Part shown: in pieces, positions 53,733-61,179 of the stretch
Layout of the letters: every line of letters starts with the position of its first letter
How positions within the stretch are numbered: the stretch's first letter is position 1
DNA from: Streptomyces sp. MUM 178J
GTDB taxonomy: Bacteria > Actinomycetota > Actinomycetes > Streptomycetales > Streptomycetaceae
DNA length: 61,179 nucleotides
Direction of reading: 5' to 3'
Assembly (NCBI RefSeq): GCF_022414575.1
Contig: NZ_JADWYQ010000039.1
Span: 1-61,179, forward strand
Made by a program: the position numbers and the translations under genes
Notes under the pieces: generated by a model
The model's input: only the letters and a program-made list of their open reading frames with translations
Told to the model about the DNA's origin: nothing
Databases searched by the model: none

Positions 53733-55705
53733 AACGCGCGGCGCGGTCCGGTCCCCCCGCACATCCGGCCCGCAAGCCCGCCCGGACGGCGGGCGAACGG
53801 CGGCTGCCCCTGCGCAAGAGCCTCCTCGGGCGGCTGCTCGCCGTCTCCGCGCTGGTGGCCGCCTGCTCGGTCGCGGCAACCGCCTGGCTGGCCGCACAGA
53901 CCACCTCCGGCGCGATCCGGCAGGAGCAGGGGCAGAACCTCGCCGACGACGCCCGCATCTACAACACCCTGCTCGGCTACGCGGCCACCCACCCACGGTG
54001 GGACGCGGTCGAGACGACCGTGCGGGAGCTCGCGCAGCAGTCGGGCCGCCGTATCGCGCTCACCACACAGGACCGCCGAACGCTCGCCGACTCCGCAGCC
54101 CCGCACGGCGACGGCGGGGGCGCGGAGGACGGCGGCGCGGACGGGCCGCCGCCGGAACTGCCGCCCCGCGCCTCCGCCGTCGTCGACCCCCTCTCACCCG
54201 ACACCGCCCTGTCACCGCCGGCCGACCCGTCCCGGGCCGCCGCAGCAGACCGCATCGACCCGCGCGCCGTCGGCCCCTTCCGGCTGCCCGACGACGAACG
54301 CGCCCCACTGCTCCGCGCCGCCGAGACCACGGCCGCCTGCCTCGGCAAGTACTCCATCGCCACCGACATCGTCGACAGCCCCAGCGGCCGCCCGCGCATC
54401 CAGGTCGTCGGCAGCGACGAACGCGCCGAAGCCGCCCGCTGCTCGCAGGACGACCTCGACCGGCCCACCAAGACGGAGGCCAAGGCGCTCGACGCGCTCA
54501 GCAAACTCACCGACGCCTGCCTCCAGCGCCAGGATCTGCCGCCCGTCGAACTCTCCCTCGACCTGTCCTGGAAGGCGGCGACCCCGGCCCCCGTCCCGCG
54601 CGAGGCCCTCCCCGCCGAGAGGAACGACGTCGCCGACCGCGCCATCGCCTCCTGCGTGGACACCGCACGCCGCGAACAGCTCAGCTCCTATGTCGCCTCA
54701 CCCGCGCTGCTCTACATCGGCGACCCCCGAGGGGGAGCGGTCCCCGGCTTTGAACTGTCCCTCGCCAACACCGCGAAGATCGCCGGCGTCGCCGCCCTCG
54801 TCCTGGCCCTGACCGTCGGCGCCTCGGTGCTCGCCGGCACCCGTCTCGTACGGCCGCTGCACGCGCTCACCGGAGCCGCCCAGCGGATGAAGGACGGCGA
54901 GGACACCGCGCCCGTACCCGTCACCGCCGACAACGAGATCGGACGGCTGGCCGCGGCCTTCAACGACATGTCCGCGCACCGCGCACGCCTCGAAGCCCAG
55001 CGCAAGGCGATGGTCAGCGACGTCGCACACGAACTGCGCACCCCGCTGAGCAACATCCGCGGCTGGCTCGAAGCCGCGCAGGACGGACTCGCCGACCCCG
55101 ACCCCGCGTTCATCTCCTCCCTCCTGGAGGAGGCGATGCAGCTCCAGCACATCGTCGACGACCTCCAGGATCTGGCGGAGGCGGACGCCGGGGCGCTGCG
55201 GCTGCACCCGGAGCCGTTGCGGGCCGCCGAACTCCTCGCCCAGGTCGCCGCCGCGCACCAGGCCCGCGCCGAGACCGCCGGGGTCGCGCTCGCCGTCGAC
55301 ACCGGACCGCCGGACGGCCGCCCGCCCGCACCGGCACTCCACGCCGACCCCGTACGGCTGCGCCAGGCCGTGGGCAACCTCGTCTCCAACGCCGTACGTC
55401 ACACCCTGCCCGGCGGCCGCGTCACCCTGCGCGCATACGGCTCCGACGACGGCGGCGGCGCCGCGGCCCTGATCGAGGTCGCCGACACCGGGTGCGGCAT
55501 CCCGGCCGACGACCTCCCCCGTGTCTTCGACCGCTTCTGGCGCGCCGAGAAGTCCCGCAGCCGACGCACCGGAGGCAGCGGCCTCGGCCTTGCGATCGTC
55601 CGCAAGCTGGCCGAGGCGCACGGGGGTTCGGCACGGGCGGAGAGCGAGGAGGGAAAGGGATCGGTCTTCTCCCTGCGGATTCCCGCCGCACGGCCCGGAC
55701 CGTGA
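53729..55705 (+). CDS. Sensor histidine kinase with large four-cysteine outer domain
   Basis: 658 residues. First helix about 30-58, outer sensor about 59-348, second helix about 350-370, HAMP to 425, then HisKA with SDVAHELRTPLSNIRGW and HATPase motifs (GNLVSNAVRHT, DTGCGIPADDLP, GGSGLGLAIV). The sensor is unusually large and has cysteines at about 204, 238, 264 and 309, enough for two disulfides. No named sensor fold is recognised. It overlaps the regulator gene and precedes the sortase locus. Confidence 0.9.
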   Translation: MKRAARSGPPAHPARKPARTAGERRLPLRKSLLGRLLAVSALVAACSVAATAWLAAQTTSGAIRQEQGQNLADDARIYNTLLGYAATHPRWDAVETTVRELAQQSGRRIALTTQDRRTLADSAAPHGDGGGAEDGGADGPPPELPPRASAVVDPLSPDTALSPPADPSRAAAADRIDPRAVGPFRLPDDERAPLLRAAETTAACLGKYSIATDIVDSPSGRPRIQVVGSDERAEAARCSQDDLDRPTKTEAKALDALSKLTDACLQRQDLPPVELSLDLSWKAATPAPVPREALPAERNDVADRAIASCVDTARREQLSSYVASPALLYIGDPRGGAVPGFELSLANTAKIAGVAALVLALTVGASVLAGTRLVRPLHALTGAAQRMKDGEDTAPVPVTADNEIGRLAAAFNDMSAHRARLEAQRKAMVSDVAHELRTPLSNIRGWLEAAQDGLADPDPAFISSLLEEAMQLQHIVDDLQDLAEADAGALRLHPEPLRAAELLAQVAAAHQARAETAGVALAVDTGPPDGRPPAPALHADPVRLRQAVGNLVSNAVRHTLPGGRVTLRAYGSDDGGGAAALIEVADTGCGIPADDLPRVFDRFWRAEKSRSRRTGGSGLGLAIVRKLAEAHGGSARAESEEGKGSVFSLRIPAARPGP

Positions 55706-55851
55706 GACGCCAGACCCTGATCCGAAGGACACAGCGATCTGACAGTTTCCTCACAACTTCCCTTCAGTCTGGGGGACATGCCCGGCGGCGAGCCGCTCCG
55801 GCCGGTGACCGGGCGCCGTCACATCACAGCTGACACAGGAGCTTCACGCTT

Positions 55852-56265
55852 ATGTCCCACCGACTGACCCTGCGCGCCGCCGTCCTCACCGCCTCCGTGG
55901 CGGGCGCGCTGCTCATCCCGTCCGCCGCCGCCTTCGCGGACGGCACCCCCACCCCGGCTCCCAAGGACGCGGCGTCCGTGCAGCCCAAGGACGGCAACCC
56001 CCGCCCCGTCCCGGCCGAGGACGGCACCCCCCGTCCCGTCCCGGCCGAGGACGACCGCGAGGCCAAGGCGCGCACCGCCAAGGAGCAGGCGGGCAAGGAC
56101 GCGTCGCCCATCCCGCGCGGCGGAGTCGCCGCCGGTGAGGAGGCCGCCGCCGACGGCACGACGAACACCGCCGCCGTCCTCGCCGGTTCCGCCGCCGGCG
56201 CCGCGCTGCTCGGAGGCCTGGGCTTCACCGTGATCCGCCGCCGCACGGGCGGCTCGCGCGCCTGA
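55852..56265 (+). CDS. Small secreted membrane-anchored protein with PRGGVAAG motif
   Basis: 137 residues. Signal peptide to about AAAFA (26). A Pro/Asp/Glu-rich middle contains repeats of DGxPRPVPAED. At 56113-56136 it reads PRGGVAAG, followed by a short acidic spacer, a hydrophobic helix (about 110-130) and RRRTGGSRA. This is the order of a sortase signal, but the motif is not LPxTG. A class F sortase gene follows, so PRGGVAAG may be its recognition site. This is inference from context. Confidence 0.78.
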   Translation: MSHRLTLRAAVLTASVAGALLIPSAAAFADGTPTPAPKDAASVQPKDGNPRPVPAEDGTPRPVPAEDDREAKARTAKEQAGKDASPIPRGGVAAGEEAAADGTTNTAAVLAGSAAGAALLGGLGFTVIRRRTGGSRA

Positions 56266-56275
56266 CGCCCGACGA

Positions 56276-56309
56276 TCGCCCCCGCCCTTCCTCTCCGGGG
56301 CGGGGGCGA
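56276..56309 (+). terminator. Hairpin between the small protein and sortase genes
   Basis: Perfect 12-bp stem TCGCCCCCGCCC / GGGCGGGGGCGA with a 10-nt loop and no U-tract. It could reduce sortase expression relative to its abundant substrate. Confidence 0.65.
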
Positions 56310-56340
56310 GCCCTGTACGACGACAGGAAACCCTCTTCCC

Positions 56341-56946
56341 ATGCCCATGCCCCTGCCCACGACCCTGCGCCGCGCGCGGCTCCTCGCCGCCGCCGGCCTC
56401 GTCGCGGTCACCGCCCTCGCGGGCTGCTCCGCGCCGCAGGACGATCCGCGCCCACCCGCGAAGCCCACCGCGACCCACGCAGTCGTCCCCGACCACGAGG
56501 CCGCGGACCCCACCCACCTCGCCATCCCCTCACTCGGCGTGCAGAGCGCCCTGATGCGGCTGGGCCTGAACGCTGACGGCACCGTCGAAGTGCCGCCGCC
56601 GGAGAAGGGGATGACCGCCGGGTGGTACACCGGCCTCGCCAAGCCCGGCGAGACAGGCCCCGCAGTGATCATCGGGCACAACGACACCCGTTACGGACGG
56701 GCCGTGTTCCATGATCTGAAGAAGATCGCCAAGGGTGCGGACATCGCCGTACGCGACGCCCGAGGCAGGACCGTCCACTTCACCGTCACCGCGAAACAGA
56801 CCGTCAGCAAGAAGGCGTTCCCCACACAGAAGGTCTACGGCGCGACGGACGCCCCCGTGCTGCGGCTGGTCACCTGCGACGGCGGCTACGACGCCGAGGG
56901 CCACCCCGTCGACAACCTCATCGTGTACGCCGAGGTGACCCGCTGA
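56341..56946 (+). CDS. Class F sortase
   Basis: 201 residues. N-terminal signal with a lipobox-like LAGC at about 22-25. Sortase core: HLAIPSLGVQSALMRLGLN, His in VIIGHNDTRYG, Cys in LRLVTCDGGYD, and a late VDNLIVYAEVTR. The TxTC region in this class reads LVTC and the catalytic Arg is probably in the final strand region. Class F enzymes are an actinobacterial group with few known substrates. The gene follows the PRGGVAAG protein by 75 nt. Confidence 0.9.
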   Translation: MPMPLPTTLRRARLLAAAGLVAVTALAGCSAPQDDPRPPAKPTATHAVVPDHEAADPTHLAIPSLGVQSALMRLGLNADGTVEVPPPEKGMTAGWYTGLAKPGETGPAVIIGHNDTRYGRAVFHDLKKIAKGADIAVRDARGRTVHFTVTAKQTVSKKAFPTQKVYGATDAPVLRLVTCDGGYDAEGHPVDNLIVYAEVTR

Positions 56947-56964
56947 CGAAGCGCCGACCCCCGC

Positions 56965-58494
<1,530 letters not shown>

Positions 58495-58593
58495 TGTGCG
58501 TCAGGGCGCAGCCCGTACGGAGGACACTCTCGGCGGTGCGCAGCACAAGGCGACCGGGTTCACACCGATGGCCCCCGGTGGAAGGCTTAGATC

Positions 58594-59997
58594 ATGGATG
58601 GACTCCCGCACCGCGGCCCGGAGCCGGCCCCGCAGCCGCTGATCGAACGGCTGGCCGCCGGGCTGCCCGCAGAGGCCCTGATCTCCGACCCGGACGTCAT
58701 GGCCTCCTACGCCAACGACATGGCCGGCTTCTGCCCGGCGGGCCTCCCCGCCGTTGTCGTCCTGCCCCGCACGGCAGAGCAGGTGCAGCACATCATGCGC
58801 ACGGCTTCTCAGCTGCGCGTCCCCGTCGTTCCGCAGGGCGCGCGCACGGGCCTGTCCGGCGCGGCCAACGCCAGCGACGGCTGCATCGTGCTGTCCCTGG
58901 TGAAGATGGACCGCATCCTGGAGATCAGCCCCGTGGAGCGGATCGCGGTCGTCGAGCCGGGCGTGGTCAACGCGGCGCTGTCCCGCGCGGCCGGCGAACA
59001 CGGCCTGTACTACCCGCCCGACCCCTCCAGCTGGGAGACCTGCACCATCGGCGGCAACATCGGCACGGCCTCGGGCGGACTGTGCTGCGTCAAATACGGG
59101 GTGACCGCGGAGTACGTCCTCGGCCTTGACGTCGTCCTCGCGGACGGCCGGCTGCTCACCACCGGCCGGCGCACCGCCAAGGGGGTGGCCGGATACGACC
59201 TCACCAGGCTGTTCGTGGGCTCGGAGGGCAGCCTCGGCATCGTGGTCAAGGCCGTGCTCGCGCTGCGGCCGAAGCCGCCGGAGCAGCTCGTCGTCGCCGC
59301 CGAGTTCGACTCGGCCGCCGACGCCTGCGCCGCCGTCTGCGCGATCATGGAGCGGGGGCATACGCCGTCGCTGCTGGAGCTGATGGACCGCACGACCCTG
59401 CGCGCGGTCAACGCCCTCGCCCACATGGGGCTGCCGGAGCGCACCGAGGCGCTGCTGCTGGCCGCTTTCGACACCGCGGAACCGGCCGCCGATCTGGCCG
59501 CCGTCGGCGAGCTGTGCGCGGCGGCGGGCGCGAGCGAGATCGTTCCTGCGGATACTGCGGCCGAATCCGAACTCCTTCTGCAGGCACGCAGAATGTCGCT
59601 CACGGCACTCGAGGCCGTGAAGCCCGCCACGATGATCGACGATGTGTGCGTGCCGCGTTCCCGGCTGGCCGCGATGCTCGACGGCACGGCCGCCATCGCC
59701 GACAAGTACGGGCTGACCATCGGCGTCTGCGCCCACGCGGGCGACGGCAACACCCACCCCGTCGTCTGCTTCGACCATGCCGACCCCGACGAGTCCCGGC
59801 GGGCCCGGGAGTCCTTCGACGAGATCATGGCGCTCGGCCTGGAGCTCGGCGGCACCATCACCGGCGAGCACGGCGTGGGCGTGCTGAAGAAGGAGTGGCT
59901 GGCCCGGGAGCTGGGCCCGGTGGGTCTGGAGCTCCAGCGGGGCATCAAGCAGGTTTTCGACCCGCTCGGCCTGCTCAACCCCGGCAAGCTGTTCTGA
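58594..59997 (+). CDS. FAD-linked oxidase, GlcD/D-lactate dehydrogenase type
   Basis: 467 residues. FAD_binding_4 domain: PVVPQGARTGLSGAANA, TIGGNIGTASGG, AGYDLTRLFVGSEGSLGIV. The C-terminal FAD-oxidase domain has HAGDGNTHP and ITGEHGVGVLKKEWL. It oxidises a 2-hydroxyacid such as glycolate or D-lactate. No GlcE or GlcF genes are adjacent. AAGG precedes the ATG at 58594. Confidence 0.93.
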   Translation: MDGLPHRGPEPAPQPLIERLAAGLPAEALISDPDVMASYANDMAGFCPAGLPAVVVLPRTAEQVQHIMRTASQLRVPVVPQGARTGLSGAANASDGCIVLSLVKMDRILEISPVERIAVVEPGVVNAALSRAAGEHGLYYPPDPSSWETCTIGGNIGTASGGLCCVKYGVTAEYVLGLDVVLADGRLLTTGRRTAKGVAGYDLTRLFVGSEGSLGIVVKAVLALRPKPPEQLVVAAEFDSAADACAAVCAIMERGHTPSLLELMDRTTLRAVNALAHMGLPERTEALLLAAFDTAEPAADLAAVGELCAAAGASEIVPADTAAESELLLQARRMSLTALEAVKPATMIDDVCVPRSRLAAMLDGTAAIADKYGLTIGVCAHAGDGNTHPVVCFDHADPDESRRARESFDEIMALGLELGGTITGEHGVGVLKKEWLARELGPVGLELQRGIKQVFDPLGLLNPGKLF

Positions 59998-59999
59998 GC

Positions 60000-60216
60000 C
60001 GTACGCGCTGTCCTGGCAGGTGTGGTCGCATGCCATGCGTCGCGGCGGGAGGGGCCTCGGCCGCATCACGGTCCGCGAACCGCCCTACCGGGCCGACCCG
60101 CGGCATGAGGAGCCGCAGCAGATCAACGCCCTCGTCGGTGTCCGCAGGGTCCACATCGGCGACCCCGACGGCCACAGCGTCGAGTTCCCCGTCCATATGC
60201 ACGTCATCTACCGAAG
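60000..60216 (+). pseudogene. Probable remnant of a coding sequence
   Basis: In the frame that contains GTG at 60020, codons from about 60000 to 60216 have almost only G or C at position three, then the bias vanishes. The text includes RITVREPPYRADPRHEE, INALVGVRRVHIGDPDGH and FPVHMHVIYR, which reads like a real protein. No stop follows until 60586, inside the convergent ssgG gene, so the end is lost. I do not recognise the family. It lies directly after the flavoprotein stop. Confidence 0.45.
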
Positions 60217-60230
60217 GTCAGCCCTGCCCC

Positions 60231-60704
60231 TTACGAAGACTCGTCGGAGGACGGCCGGAACCTGTCCCGCAGCCATACGTCGTCGGCCGGGGTGCGCGCG
60301 AGCAGCCCGGCCAGACCGTCGTCGATGCCGAGCCGTTCGGACTCGGCGCCCGGCGGGACCACCCGCAGCGTCCGCTCCAGCCAGGCGGACACTGCGGACG
60401 ACGGCGCCTCCAGCAGCGCGTCGCCGTCGGGGGAACTCAGCGCCACCAGCACCACGCTGCGTCCCTCGTACTTCGTCGGCCAGATCCGCACATCCCCTTG
60501 GCCGCACGGCCGGAACACGCCCTCCACCAGCAGCTCACGGGCGAAGGTCCAGTCCACGGGATGGTCGGAGCCGATGTGGAAGGTGATGTGCACGGCGTAC
60601 GGGTCGTCGGTGCGATAGGTCAGCCGGGCGGGCACCGGGATACTGCGCTCGGGTGACAGCACCAGTTTCAGCTCCAGCTCGCGTTCCACGACGGTGTGCT
60701 GCAT
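60231..60704 (-). CDS. ssgG: SsgA-like sporulation/cell division protein (SsgG-like)
   Basis: 157 residues from the ATG at 60704 with AGAGG upstream. SALP family pattern: ELKLVLSPERSIPVPARLTY, DPYAVHITFHIG, WTFARELLVEGVFRPCG, GDVRIWP, ALSSPDGDALLEAP. SALPs guide septum placement and peptidoglycan maintenance in sporulating aerial hyphae. The symbol follows synteny with hpd and my memory of SsgG at that place in S. coelicolor; the family assignment is much firmer than the paralogue. The C-terminal tail is Asp/Arg-rich. Confidence 0.85.
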   Translation of the reverse strand: MQHTVVERELELKLVLSPERSIPVPARLTYRTDDPYAVHITFHIGSDHPVDWTFARELLVEGVFRPCGQGDVRIWPTKYEGRSVVLVALSSPDGDALLEAPSSAVSAWLERTLRVVPPGAESERLGIDDGLAGLLARTPADDVWLRDRFRPSSDESS

Positions 60705-60830
60705 CGAAGTGCCTCTTCTCTCGCTTTCGGGTGTTTCTGCGTGCGGGTGCACCGGCCGCCCGGGGGCGGCGCTGCTGGAGGAGACACGGATGCCGGCCGG
60801 TCATTACGCGGGTTCCGAAGGTTTTTCCGG

Positions 60831-60869
60831 GACAACTTTCCGTTACCGCATGGCGACTGAAAAGTTGTC
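60831..60869. promoter_or_regulatory. 9-bp inverted repeat between ssgG and the DUF2510 gene
   Basis: GACAACTTT (60831-60839) and AAAGTTGTC (60861-60869) are separated by 21 nt, in an AT-rich patch of the divergent promoter region. Candidate operator. Confidence 0.5.
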
Positions 60870-60957
60870 GTTATGGCTGGAGCGGTCCGCGGGCTCTCAA
60901 GGGTCTGATAGATGTGGTGCCTTGAAGTGAGCCTCGAGCAGATACGGGACCACGGTG

Positions 60958-61179
60958 ATGAGCGCCCCAACCCCGGCCGCAGGTGACGGCAGCAGCCCCA
61001 CACCCGGCTACTACCCGGATCCCTCCATTCCCGGATATGTCCGGTACTGGAACGGAGCGGCCTGGGTGCCCGGCACAAGCCGTCCCGCCCCGAAGGCGGG
61101 CGAGGCGATGCCCGCCGCCCCGCACTCGGCGGCCGCGGCCGCCGCCTCCGCGACCGCCTCGGCGTCCGCGCCGCCGCCG
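60958..61179 (+). CDS. DUF2510 protein, probably RDD family membrane protein (partial, runs off right edge)
   Basis: 74 codons are visible from the ATG at 60958 to the window end. GYYPDPSIPGYVRYWNGAAW (about 17-36) is a DUF2510 domain, a short module at the N-terminus of many actinobacterial membrane proteins. An Ala/Ser/Pro-rich linker follows. In streptomycetes the continuation is commonly an RDD membrane domain, which cannot be seen here. GGGA lies upstream of the start. Confidence 0.75.
   Translation, partial: MSAPTPAAGDGSSPTPGYYPDPSIPGYVRYWNGAAWVPGTSRPAPKAGEAMPAAPHSAAAAAASATASASAPPP

Noticed and set aside
59975..60202. Minus-strand ORF of 75 codons between the flavoprotein and ssgG
   Set aside because: Third-position GC bias is weaker than in the plus-strand frame over the same bases.

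Overview
The window is about 61 kb of very GC-rich DNA with strong G/C bias at third codon positions, GTG and TTG starts, tmRNA, SsgA-like and FtsE/FtsX genes, HU, DUF397/DUF5753 genes and an FHA/Ser-Thr-kinase block. This is a Streptomyces chromosome, core region. From memory, gene order resembles the S. coelicolor segment running from pkaA (about SCO2974) down to ssgG (about SCO2924). That synteny is recollection and was not computed. No insertion sequence, prophage, CRISPR array, rRNA or ordinary tRNA gene was seen.

Left part (1-11.2 kb): a partial FHA-domain gene running off the left edge, two tandem membrane Ser/Thr kinases (pkaA/pkaB type), prfB (RF2), a repeat-rich LAETG surface protein, a small zinc-ribbon membrane protein, ftsE-ftsX, an S41/PDZ protease, then smpB directly followed by ssrA (tmRNA), which together form the trans-translation module.

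Centre-left (11.2-30.2 kb): an MFS exporter divergent from a LysR regulator; narK and nnaR (nitrate assimilation, with GlnR-box-like sites); a secreted serine hydrolase; a CGNR zinc-finger regulator; the ECF sigma/anti-sigma pair sigU-rsuA; a HelD-type helicase; NAD-malic enzyme; HU; murA; YqgE/AlgH; DUF3039; and a GH20 hexosaminidase.

Centre-right (30.4-47 kb) is more accessory: a three-subunit molybdenum hydroxylase operon whose large subunit seems to lack the catalytic Glu, an orphan mycosin operon with WXG100-like partners, a VOC protein, a DUF397/DUF5753 pair in which the regulator has no helix-turn-helix, a DHA2-type MFS pump, a CopG/Doc toxin-antitoxin pair, an SF2 helicase, tandem repeats, an IclR regulator and a PDZ-less YlbL-like protease.

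Right part (47-61 kb): a four-gene glycine-betaine-type ABC transporter operon, hpdR divergent from hpd (tyrosine catabolism), a two-component system followed by a small anchored protein and a class F sortase, a TPR protein, a GlcD-like flavoprotein, a coding remnant, an SsgA-like sporulation protein (ssgG) and the start of a DUF2510/RDD-type gene cut by the right edge.

The most promising under-described items are the sortase F locus with its PRGGVAAG-bearing companion, the orphan mycosin operon, the altered molybdenum hydroxylase, a candidate small RNA upstream of the malic enzyme gene, and a short tmRNA tag. At least seven genes carry a TAnnnT box only 6-7 nt before the start codon, the layout of leaderless transcripts.
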